The notes: generated by a model not told the origin, from the sequence alone. A stretch of DNA of 5,949 nucleotides from Chitinophaga pinensis (GCA_943333015.1 CALQRR010000117.1:1-5949); one strand, 5' to 3'. Shown: positions 1-5,949, counted from the first letter of the stretch. A program made the numbers and translations.

Positions 1-333
1 GACCTCAGCGACAATCGAAACAGTACCATTTCCTACCTCCGGCGTGGCATAAATCCCGATGATTTTTTACTGGTTGTTTGCAATCTCACCCCTGTACCGA
101 TGGAAAATTACCGCATTGGTGTTCCTGCTGCTGGTAAATACGTACTTGTCCTAAACAGCGATGATAAAGCATATTGGGGAAGTGGTTTTACATCCAAGGA
201 GAAATATGAATCATCCGATATTGAAAAACATGGACGGCTGCATTCTATTGCCTTGGATCTACCACCGTTGTCGGTGCAAATTTTTAGACTTGGCAATGGG
301 AATAAAAAAGCTGCTGTGAAGAAAAAAGCCTGA
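1..333 (+). CDS. glgB: 1,4-alpha-glucan branching enzyme, C-terminal fragment (5' part outside window)
   Basis: The reading frame is open from base 1 and stops at TGA 331-333, so only the last 110 residues are present. They match the C-terminal all-beta domain of GH13 glycogen branching enzymes. Visible hallmarks are a strand reading LLVVCNLTPVPMENYRIGVP, then LNSDDKAYWGSG, a G-R-L-H-S segment, and the closing L-P-P-L-S-V-Q-I-F strand. In this family the enzyme cuts alpha-1,4 chains and re-attaches them as alpha-1,6 branches in cytoplasmic glycogen; the catalytic barrel lies upstream and is not visible. After the domain there is a short Lys/Ala tail (K-K-A-A-V-K-K-K-A) that is not part of the fold. 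An ATG at base 100 lies inside the domain and is not a plausible start. No T-rich terminator follows, and the next gene starts 57 bases downstream on the same strand, so cotranscription is possible. Confidence 0.93.
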   Translation, partial: DLSDNRNSTISYLRRGINPDDFLLVVCNLTPVPMENYRIGVPAAGKYVLVLNSDDKAYWGSGFTSKEKYESSDIEKHGRLHSIALDLPPLSVQIFRLGNGNKKAAVKKKA

Positions 334-390
334 TTACGGGAAGGCTGCTCTTCTTAAATCCGTTATTTGCCGCAAATAGTTCCACTAGTC

Positions 391-1899
391 ATGAAGCAGG
401 AGTTCATCACGGCCGTTCAAGCCTCGTATCCCGATAACCAGCCACATATTTTTTTAGGATGTGGCGTATTGAACGGCGAAATTTTACCCGATGCACGGGT
501 GAATATTCCACTGAGCATGATGAACCGTCATGGACTGATTGCCGGGGCAACAGGCTCAGGAAAGACACGGACGTTACAGGTTTTAGCCGAGCAATTAAGT
601 CAAGCAGGGGTACCTGTATTTCTCTCCGATATCAAAGGCGATCTCAGCGGAATGGGAAAACCGGGGCAACAAAATCCTAAAATAGATGAGCGGGCTGCTG
701 CACTGAATCATCCGTTTAATCCTTTAGGTGTACCTATCGAATTGTATTCTTTAAGTGGGAAACTCGGGGCACAGATGCGTGCAACTGTCATGGAGTTCGG
801 ACCCATTCTTCTTGCTAAAGTACTGGAGCTTAACGATACACAAACAGGCGTGTTGTCTATCCTGTTTAAATATGCAGACGATAAAAAATTGCCCATTGTC
901 GATCTCGAGGATTTGAAGAAAGTCCTGAATTACCTCAGTGAAGGACCGGGCAAGGCCGAAATCAAAGAACGCTACGGTATCATTTCCGCTTCCACATCCG
1001 GAACCATTTTACGTAAAATTGTTGCCTTGGAACAGCAAGGTGTTGAAGCTGTGTTTGGAGAACCGTCCTTCGACATTTCCGATCTGATGCTTCGGGTGGA
1101 TGGTCAAGGAGTGGTGAGTTTGCTCAATGTGAGCGATATGCAAGATAAGCCGGCGGTGTATTCAACGTTTCTACTGAGTTTGCTGGTGGAGTTGTATGAA
1201 ACGTTGCCTGAAGCGGGCGATCTGGATAAGCCTAAACTAGTCTTCTTTTTTGATGAAGCACATTTGCTGTTCAACGATGCACCCAAAGCATTTTTGGAGC
1301 AGATTGAGCAAATTGTCAGGTTGATTCGATCCAAAGGCGTGGGGGTGTTTTTCTGCACACAGATGGCGCAGGACATTCCCGAAACAGTGCTTGCTCAACT
1401 AGGAAACCGCGTGCAGCATGTGTTACGGGCTTTTACTCCCAATGATGCCAAGGCATTAAAGGATACCGTGAAGACATATCCGCGATCTGCTTTTTATGAA
1501 ATTGATGAAACTCTCACGCAGATGGGAATAGGTCAGGCACTCATCACTGTGCTCAATGCGAAAGGTATTCCTACCGAAGTGGTTCATACGCATTTGGTGC
1601 CACCAGTTGCTGTAATGGGACCGTTAACTGCAGCCGAATATCAAGAACATCTTCATCAATCAGAGCTTTTCGCGAAATATGCAGAAACCGTAAATCCCCA
1701 AAGTGCTTATGAGATACTCAATGCGCGTATTCAACCCTCCGTTGAAGCAGAAACGCCTCGGTCGACCAGTACTGCTAAAAAGGAAAAATCGGTCTTGGAA
1801 GAGGTGATGAGTTCTTCGGTAACACGGAGTATTGGTCGTGAACTCGTACGAGGAATATTTGGTGTTTTGTTTGGGAGCTCTAAACGCAGTCGCCGCTGA
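391..1899 (+). CDS. HerA-like / DUF853 (YjgR-type) P-loop ATPase
   Basis: A complete cytoplasmic ATPase of 502 residues, close to the roughly 500 usual for the DUF853 'helicase HerA-like' family, whose cellular role is not established. From the ATG at 391: residues 1-42 form the family lead-in (M-K-Q-E-F, L-G-C-G-V-L-N-G, I-P-L-S); N-R-H-G-L-I-A-G leads into Walker A GATGSGKT at 52-59; S-D-I-K-G-D-L-S-G lies at 79-87; Walker B is F-F-F-D-E-A-H at about 285-291; then C-T-Q and the signature L-G-N-R-V-Q-H with R-A-F-T-P. The C-terminal R-S-I-G-R-E-L-V-R-G-I-F-G tail is typical, so the gene looks intact. The motif after C-T-Q reads M-A-Q-D-I-P, where I would expect N-P-x-D-I-P. The frame can be extended to TTG 367, but the ATG gives the usual family N-terminus. 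No Shine-Dalgarno sequence is visible. The stop codon abuts that of the convergent AI-2E gene. Confidence 0.92.
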   Translation: MKQEFITAVQASYPDNQPHIFLGCGVLNGEILPDARVNIPLSMMNRHGLIAGATGSGKTRTLQVLAEQLSQAGVPVFLSDIKGDLSGMGKPGQQNPKIDERAAALNHPFNPLGVPIELYSLSGKLGAQMRATVMEFGPILLAKVLELNDTQTGVLSILFKYADDKKLPIVDLEDLKKVLNYLSEGPGKAEIKERYGIISASTSGTILRKIVALEQQGVEAVFGEPSFDISDLMLRVDGQGVVSLLNVSDMQDKPAVYSTFLLSLLVELYETLPEAGDLDKPKLVFFFDEAHLLFNDAPKAFLEQIEQIVRLIRSKGVGVFFCTQMAQDIPETVLAQLGNRVQHVLRAFTPNDAKALKDTVKTYPRSAFYEIDETLTQMGIGQALITVLNAKGIPTEVVHTHLVPPVAVMGPLTAAEYQEHLHQSELFAKYAETVNPQSAYEILNARIQPSVEAETPRSTSTAKKEKSVLEEVMSSSVTRSIGRELVRGIFGVLFGSSKRSRR

Positions 1900-1940
1900 T
1901 CAGGCAGTAATGCCGTCATCTTCATCCACTAATTCCTCGT
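1848..1940. repeat. 9-base perfect inverted repeat spanning the convergent gene junction
   Basis: ACGAGGAAT at 1848-1856 is exactly complementary to ATTCCTCGT at 1932-1940, with 75 bases between. The arms lie inside the 3' ends of the ATPase and AI-2E genes and nearly centre on their abutting stop codons at 1897-1902. Inside lie two smaller potential hairpins: 1869-1885 (7 pairs, two of them G-U) and GGCA-GTAA-TGCC at 1903-1914 (four pairs closing a GNRA-type loop). No T-run follows, so this is not a classical terminator. It may be coincidence, since both arms are coding sequence. Confidence 0.35.
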
Positions 1941-2937
1941 CTTTTCCTTCTTCATAAATTTTTACAAGCAGGAAAAACCAGGATATAAGTAAAGGCCCGA
2001 AAACCAACCCCAGAATTCCAAATACAGGAATACCGATGATTACACCAATAATGGTGATGAGCGGATGAGTATTGGCTACGTATTTGGAGATGAAAAAACG
2101 CAACACATTGTCGATGTTCGTTACCAGAATGAATCCCCACAACATGATTGCATATCCATCGGTTGCTTGACCGTTCGCAATGGCAATGAGTCCTGCGGGC
2201 ACAAAAACAATGGGTGCACCAATGACGGGAAGGAAGGAAAGGAAAAATGAAATAATGCCCCAGAAGATGGGGTCTTGGAAGTCGAAAATCACAAACCCGA
2301 TGGCCACCAGACTTCCTTGCACAAATGCAATGAAACCTTGTCCCAGCACATTAGAATACGTGGAGCTTTGAAGTTCTTTAGCGAAACGTAAGCTGTTTTC
2401 CGGTTTGAACGGCATGTATTTGATGAGGGTGTTTTCAAACTGACGGTGCTCAGTCAGCATAAAATACAGCATAAAATACATCATACCGAGTGTGAGAAGC
2501 AATCCGAAAATGCCGCTCAGAAATGAACTAACACCCCCAAACATATTTTCCTGAAGAAAGGTGAGGATCTTTTCGACGGTTGCATCGTCGTTGACTTTTA
2601 CTCCAAAAAAAGTCTGGACTTTTTCGATAATTGAGGTAATCGCTTCTGTATGCTTCAGGAAATTGGAGACTTTTGTGCCAATCATCATAATAACAGTGAC
2701 GAGTGGTAATACAAGCAGCAAAAAGGTTGTAAGCATGATGGTCCAAGTTGCTAACCAACTAGGCCATTTTCGGGTATGTCTCAGATATCCAAAAAAGGGA
2801 CGAAAAAGCACGTATAAAACTACCGCCCCTAAGAAAGCCGGAAATAGATTCCGAAGTGCATATAACAAGAAAATACCGGAGCCGATGGTTAGGCCCAAGA
2901 TGATTTTTCTTCGAAGTCGGTAGTCTTTTATCGGCAC
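1900..2937 (-). CDS. AI-2E family (UPF0118) integral membrane transporter
   Basis: A complete 345-aa polytopic inner-membrane protein, normal length for the AI-2E (PerM/YdiK/TqsA) family. Hydrophobic segments lie near residues 12-47 (two), 62-86, 138-162, 203-222, 224-254, 262-282 and 293-325. A hydrophilic stretch at about 88-135 follows the third helix, as is usual here. Family marks are P-V-I-G-A-P near 237-242, D-N-V-L-R at 276-280, H-P-L at 291-293 and G-I-L-G-L-V-F-G-P-L-L near 307-317. Members have been linked to autoinducer-2 export and, in some halophiles, to Na+/H+ exchange; the substrate here cannot be read from sequence. The C-terminus is acidic (E-E-G-K-D-E-E-L-V-D-E-D-D). The start is GTG: an in-frame TAG lies just one codon upstream, and the next Met is deep inside. 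The gene begins three bases after SPOR protein A ends, so cotranscription and translational coupling are likely. The A-rich end of gene A (AAAGAAAAATAG) could help initiation. Confidence 0.92.
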   Translation of the reverse strand: MPIKDYRLRRKIILGLTIGSGIFLLYALRNLFPAFLGAVVLYVLFRPFFGYLRHTRKWPSWLATWTIMLTTFLLLVLPLVTVIMMIGTKVSNFLKHTEAITSIIEKVQTFFGVKVNDDATVEKILTFLQENMFGGVSSFLSGIFGLLLTLGMMYFMLYFMLTEHRQFENTLIKYMPFKPENSLRFAKELQSSTYSNVLGQGFIAFVQGSLVAIGFVIFDFQDPIFWGIISFFLSFLPVIGAPIVFVPAGLIAIANGQATDGYAIMLWGFILVTNIDNVLRFFISKYVANTHPLITIIGVIIGIPVFGILGLVFGPLLISWFFLLVKIYEEGKDEELVDEDDGITA

Positions 2938-2940
2938 AGG

Positions 2941-3993
2941 CTATTTTTCTTTACTGAGACGTATGGCATCTTCCAAGTCAATCCGGATTCCATTGCGATA
3001 ACCTGCTATGAAAGCTTTTCCTTTCATGCGGGCATTGGAGTTCATTTGCTTACGAGCATCTGCCAGTGAAGGGAACTCGCCAAAGGTATATTTATACAGC
3101 CCGTTATGGCTTTCTTCTTGAAGATCGTTCTCGTCTACCCCAAAGTCTTTTGCAATCAAAGACTTGTCTGTTTTTTCGGGCAACGCCGCTACCTGAATTC
3201 GGAAAGTAACGTTCGACTTAGAAGGAGCTGCTGTTGCCTGAGGAGTTGCAACCTGCGTTTTAGCCGCTGGTTGGATTCCGGTAACCGAAATAGGTTTGAT
3301 TGTTTTATCGGAAACGATATCTTGTTTGACGCCTGTGCTTTTTGTGATGGAGGCTTCTTTTTTAGTGGACGTTCCGTTTTCCTTTTTTACGGGAGGTTTT
3401 CCTGGTTTCTCGGCGGGTATTCCCGGATTGGTCTTGGCGGTCGTTGAAGGTGATTTTTTTTCTGTGCTGACTTTCTGCTCAGGCGAAGACTTTTTGGTTT
3501 CTATCAATGCTGTTTGAGCAGAAAGGGCAGGGGAGACGGGCTTCTCAAATACTTTACTGCCTTTACCCAAAACCTGAAACTGCAAAGCCGGCATCGGCTG
3601 TTCTTTTCGTTGGTTACCCTCCAAATACGCAAAAATGACAGGGATCTCCACAGGGCCGGAATACGCAGCACTGGCGGTAACTTCAAAGCGCAGGCTGATT
3701 TCCTGTTCCGCTGGTAAGCTAATCCATAAAAACTGCAGTTGTGATTTACTAAATGAAAAGATGGAGCCGGCATTTTCAACTTCATTTATGCTGAAACCAC
3801 GGGGCCACGATTGCTGGATTCGCGCAATACCAGTAACATTTCCGCGTTTCAGCTTCATCCCAATCGTAAAGGGTGTTCCGGCTTCCACGGTTGCCGGAAA
3901 GTCGTATGTAATACTGGCAGATGGAGACTGCCCCATTCCATACAGATTGAAACTGATAATGAGTACTACAAGTAAATAGCGCAACTGCATCAT
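2941..3993 (-). CDS. Exported SPOR-domain protein A with long Lys/Pro/Thr linker
   Basis: A 350-aa exported protein, not matched to a named gene. Residues 1-22 look like a signal peptide (M-M-Q-L-R, hydrophobic core, cut near G-Q-S). Residues 26-142 form a predicted beta-rich domain with A-G-T-P-F, W-P-R-G-F-S, I-F-S-F-S and a central W-I-S-L-P-A-E-Q-E-I. Residues 145-262 are a low-complexity linker rich in Lys, Pro, Ser and Thr. Residues 263-338 look like a SPOR domain: F-R-I-Q-V-A-A, then N-G-L-Y-K-Y-T-F-G-E-F, an A-R helix and A-F-I-A-G-Y-R-N-G-I-R-I. A charged helical tail (D-L-E-D-A-I-R-L-S-K-E-K) ends it. SPOR domains usually bind denuded peptidoglycan glycan strands, so a periplasmic, wall-bound protein is inferred. 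The same architecture occurs in upstream protein B, a clear paralogue. Two ATGs stand in tandem (3993 and 3990) and either could be used. No Shine-Dalgarno sequence is visible. The AI-2E gene follows after three bases. Confidence 0.85.
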   Translation of the reverse strand: MMQLRYLLVVLIISFNLYGMGQSPSASITYDFPATVEAGTPFTIGMKLKRGNVTGIARIQQSWPRGFSINEVENAGSIFSFSKSQLQFLWISLPAEQEISLRFEVTASAAYSGPVEIPVIFAYLEGNQRKEQPMPALQFQVLGKGSKVFEKPVSPALSAQTALIETKKSSPEQKVSTEKKSPSTTAKTNPGIPAEKPGKPPVKKENGTSTKKEASITKSTGVKQDIVSDKTIKPISVTGIQPAAKTQVATPQATAAPSKSNVTFRIQVAALPEKTDKSLIAKDFGVDENDLQEESHNGLYKYTFGEFPSLADARKQMNSNARMKGKAFIAGYRNGIRIDLEDAIRLSKEK

Positions 3994-4025
3994 GCTACGA
4001 ATATCGGAATTTCATTCGGTCACCT

Positions 4026-4064
4026 AAAAAGAAAAAACGTCCTGCAGTTTGACCACAGGACGTT
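4026..4064 (-). terminator. Rho-independent terminator after SPOR protein B gene
   Basis: Read on the - strand, AACGTCCTG (4064-4056) and CAGGACGTT (4044-4036) form a perfect 9-pair stem with an 11-base loop. The end of the stem runs directly into TTTTTTCTTTTT (4037-4026). It begins 28 bases past the TAA of SPOR protein B and ends about 32 bases before the start of protein A. It should therefore end the B transcript and separate B from the A/AI-2E unit, unless readthrough occurs. Read on the + strand, the stem has no T-run after it, so it should act in one direction only. Confidence 0.9.
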
Positions 4065-4091
4065 CGGAGGAATTAACACAGCACAGTACGT

Positions 4092-4904
4092 TTATTTCTG
4101 TACCGATTTTTTCTTTGATGCAAGGTTCATCGCTTCACCAATTGTAATGCGGGTGCCGCGGTTGTATGCAATCACAAAGGGAATATATCGGGAGAAATCG
4201 AGTTTGTTTTTGAAATCGCGGGCTTGTTCGTATGTGCCAAATGCGCCAACTGTGTATTTATATAGGCCATTAAAATTCTCCACCTGCATCTTCTCTTTGA
4301 TGCCGTATTCTTTGCGGATTGAATCACGATCCATCTCCACTGTTGAACTAAGAATCTGAACTTTGTATTCAAGATCCACCTTCGCTTCTTCCATGTAGGC
4401 TGGCTTGTCCGCATCGTTGTTAATCATGCCCAACAATGTTTTCTCAGCGAGGGAATCACTTGGTGCGATGAATTCAATCACATCGATAGTGTTTTTCGGA
4501 AGATTGAAGATTTCTTTTTCTTCATTTAGAATGTAGTAATAGCGTCCTTCTATGGCTTGTTTACCACGCATGTCAAAAGGTACGGTCACTTTATACATCA
4601 CTTGAATTTCTTCTTCTGCAGGTAGACGAAGCCAGTTGTATTTGACTTTTCCTTCTTTAAAGCTGAAAGTAGCACCTTGGCTTTCCACACCAACGGCGGT
4701 CATTCCTTTGGGAAGTTCCTGTTCAATTTGGAAGAAACTGTTGAGGTCCCTACGCTCAATTCGTATTTTAACCAAAAATGTTCCTCCGGCAAATGCCTTC
4801 GATTGTGAAAGAGATTGTGCGATACGTACAATACTTTCGGTAGCCGTCAGTTGCGTCGACAAGATTGCAAACAAGGCAAGCGGTGCAAAGAGTTTCCGAA
4901 TCAT
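4092..4904 (-). CDS. Exported SPOR-domain protein B, short-linker paralogue of A
   Basis: A 270-aa exported protein. Residues 1-22 are a signal peptide (M-I-R-K-L-F then a hydrophobic core, cut near T-A-T-E). Residues 25-145 are a predicted beta-rich domain that aligns without gaps to A over about 70 residues, with roughly one third identical by eye. Shared points include the A-G near 39-40, P-K-G (P-R-G in A), F-S-F and W-L-R-L-P-A-E-E-E-I at 91-100. A short charged linker (about 146-177) replaces the long one in A. Residues 178-254 are a SPOR-like domain: Y-K-V-Q-I, F-N-G-L-Y-K-Y-T-V-G-A-F, Q-A-R and P-F-V-I-A-Y-N-R-G-T-R-I. The tail T-I-G-E-A-M-N-L-A-S-K-K-K resembles that of A. Peptidoglycan binding is inferred from the SPOR family; the N-terminal domain's partner is unknown. 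The ATG at 4904 is preceded by an A-rich leader, and a strong terminator follows the TAA, so it appears to be its own transcription unit or the end of one. Confidence 0.87.
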   Translation of the reverse strand: MIRKLFAPLALFAILSTQLTATESIVRIAQSLSQSKAFAGGTFLVKIRIERRDLNSFFQIEQELPKGMTAVGVESQGATFSFKEGKVKYNWLRLPAEEEIQVMYKVTVPFDMRGKQAIEGRYYYILNEEKEIFNLPKNTIDVIEFIAPSDSLAEKTLLGMINNDADKPAYMEEAKVDLEYKVQILSSTVEMDRDSIRKEYGIKEKMQVENFNGLYKYTVGAFGTYEQARDFKNKLDFSRYIPFVIAYNRGTRITIGEAMNLASKKKSVQK

Positions 4905-4920
4905 GTTTTTTTATTAAAGT
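4905..4920 (-). promoter_or_regulatory. A-rich translation initiation leader of SPOR protein B
   Basis: On the - strand the bases just before the ATG read ACTTTAATAAAAAAAC, with seven A in a row one base from the start codon and no GGAGG-like sequence. Bacteroidota ribosomes are known to rely little on Shine-Dalgarno pairing and to favour A-rich upstream sequence, so this supports the ATG at 4904 as the real start. Confidence 0.5.
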
Positions 4921-5128
4921 TCGTGTGTTGTGTGATTTGTTTGTTCAACCAGCAACCTATATTTCAACAAGTCACTGTGAATTCTGTTTGATTACTATTA
5001 CTTCATTGAAGGGTTGAATGTTGCTTCGATTTACGCGCTTTCCTTACATGTTTATAACTGAAGCTGAATGTTGAAAAGCCCAGATGGAAGATGTGTAAAG
5101 CCGATAGTGGAACAGAAATACAAGTACT
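4921..5128. other. Intergenic region between histidine kinase and SPOR protein B
   Basis: No coding region is visible here. It holds a 9-base direct repeat, TGAATGTTG at 5015-5023 and again at 5065-5073, offset by exactly 50 bases (CAACATTCA on the - strand). It also holds a small palindrome, CTTCATTGAAG, at 5001-5011. I found no convincing terminator for the kinase and no clear Bacteroidota promoter (TTG with TAnnTTTG), although a promoter for protein B would be expected here. Confidence 0.4.
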
Positions 5129-5949
5129 CTATTCTTCAACAATGTTAAGATGTATCGAAATAATCGTTCCAGCCTGTGGCTGCGATTCAATAAAGAGTTG
5201 ACCGTTGTTTCTAGTCACAAATTCATGACATAGAATCAATCCCAGTCCGGTGCCCTTTTCCTTACGTGTTCCCGGACGGGTAAAGAATTCCCGGTTTCTA
5301 AGTTTGAGGAGAATGTCGGGACTCATGCCAATTCCAGAATCCGAAACGGTAATCTGAATTTTATCTTGGACCCGTAAAATGGTGATTTTCACGTAACCAT
5401 CCGGATGCGTAAACTTGATCGCATTGGAAATTAGATTTCGAAAAATCAACTCCAACATATTCTTATCAGCATTCACCAATTCGGTTGTCGGACAATGTTG
5501 TAAAATCAGGATTCGCTTTTCCTGCGCCTGAGATTCCAATTGCTTGATAACACCTTTGATCAAGTGATTCGGATCCAGTAATGCGGGTTGATATACAATG
5601 CCATCCAACTGTGTCCGTGACCACATCAAGAGGTTATCCATCAAAACCATTGTGTTGTCTATTCGCTTGGAGAGTTCGTTTAGCAACATGTTTTTTTTCT
5701 CTTCCGTTACATCATCCCGACTTATCACATCAATAGCTCCGCGTATTGTAATCAAAGGTCTGCGTAGATCGTGTGAGATGATAGAAAAGAGCCGGTTTTT
5801 TGTCCGAATATTTAGTTCAAGTCGCTCGTTTTGTTGGGTGACTTCAGTCGTCTGTAGGGTAAGGTTTGATTGGATTTGTTGATTTACCCGCATAATAAAT
5901 ACGGTAACCAATGCGGTCAAGATCGCAGCCCCTATCGTATTCATCAGCC
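5129..5949 (-). CDS. Membrane sensor histidine kinase, C-terminal part (5' end outside window)
   Basis: The frame stays open to the window edge. The first ATG in the window (5944) would give 271 aa, but it falls directly before a membrane helix (residues about 3-20, A-A-I-L-T-A-L-V-T-V-F-I-M), probably the last helix of a longer sensor region, so I call it partial. Numbering from that Met: a hydrophilic, probably coiled-coil segment at 21-50; the HisKA H-box I-S-H-D-L-R-R-P with phospho-acceptor His58; the dimerisation helices to about 115; then the HATPase_c domain with N-box F-R-N-L-I-S-N-A-I-K-F at 168-178, G1 box D-S-G-I-G-M at 202-207 and G2 box K-G-T-G-L-G-L at 230-236. All residues needed for ATP binding and autophosphorylation appear present. 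There is no receiver domain after the kinase and no response regulator gene in the window, so signal and partner are unknown. It ends at TAG, 224 bases before protein B. Confidence 0.92.
   Translation of the reverse strand, partial: LMNTIGAAILTALVTVFIMRVNQQIQSNLTLQTTEVTQQNERLELNIRTKNRLFSIISHDLRRPLITIRGAIDVISRDDVTEEKKNMLLNELSKRIDNTMVLMDNLLMWSRTQLDGIVYQPALLDPNHLIKGVIKQLESQAQEKRILILQHCPTTELVNADKNMLELIFRNLISNAIKFTHPDGYVKITILRVQDKIQITVSDSGIGMSPDILLKLRNREFFTRPGTRKEKGTGLGLILCHEFVTRNNGQLFIESQPQAGTIISIHLNIVEE

Noticed and set aside
367..390. TTG at 367 as the start of the ATPase gene
   Set aside because: It would add eight residues that do not resemble the family N-terminus, and it lies within a hairpin. 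The ATG at 391 gives the expected M-K-x-E-F beginning.
2561..2923. Open frame on the + strand, 120 codons, opposite the AI-2E gene
   Set aside because: It lies wholly antisense to a well-supported membrane protein gene and shows no recognisable motif.
3106..3979. Several + strand open frames opposite SPOR protein A
   Set aside because: Their composition (runs of Cys, Phe and Arg) is the complement of the Lys/Pro/Thr linker and domain codons of A, with no family features.
3998..4015. Tiny open frame (ATG plus five codons, TAG) on the - strand just before gene A
   Set aside because: It is six residues long, and nothing in its sequence suggests an attenuator or a conserved leader peptide.
4936..4975. 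Imperfect inverted repeat TTGTTGAA / TTGAACAA upstream of gene B
   Set aside because: One mismatch in an 8-base AT-rich arm; readily explained by composition.
5001..5011. CTTCATTGAAG palindrome as a terminator of the histidine kinase
   Set aside because: The stem is only about four pairs and no T-run follows on the - strand.

Overview
The window most likely comes from the chromosome of a Bacteroidota (Bacteroidetes) bacterium. No start codon has a clear Shine-Dalgarno sequence, but two have A-rich leaders. There are two exported SPOR-type proteins, and the glycogen, HerA-like, AI-2E and histidine kinase products all resemble Bacteroidota versions. The phylum is inferred from style, not from a search. 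I see no phage genes, insertion sequences, CRISPR array, tRNA or rRNA.

Layout. On the + strand, positions 1-333 are the 3' end of a glycogen branching enzyme gene (glgB). It is followed after 57 bases by a complete HerA-like/DUF853 (YjgR-type) P-loop ATPase gene (391-1899). The rest lies on the - strand. Reading in the direction of transcription, from high to low coordinates, these are: the 3' part of a membrane sensor histidine kinase (5949-5129); a 224-base gap; a 270-aa exported SPOR-type protein, here 'B' (4904-4092); an intrinsic terminator (4064-4026); a 350-aa exported paralogue of B, here 'A' (3993-2941); and, three bases later, an AI-2E family membrane protein (2937-1900). The ATPase and AI-2E genes converge and their stop codons touch, together spelling TGATCA.

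How the genes may work together. The most interesting part is the tandem pair A and B. Each has a signal peptide, an N-terminal domain of about 105 residues predicted to be beta-rich that I cannot assign to a named family, a linker of very different length, a SPOR-like C-terminal domain, and a short conserved tail. They look like an old duplication whose products act at the cell wall, perhaps at different reach. A is tightly coupled to the AI-2E membrane protein, whereas B is cut off from A by its own terminator. The glgB and ATPase genes look like ordinary chromosomal neighbours. The kinase is cut by the window edge and its response regulator is not visible.
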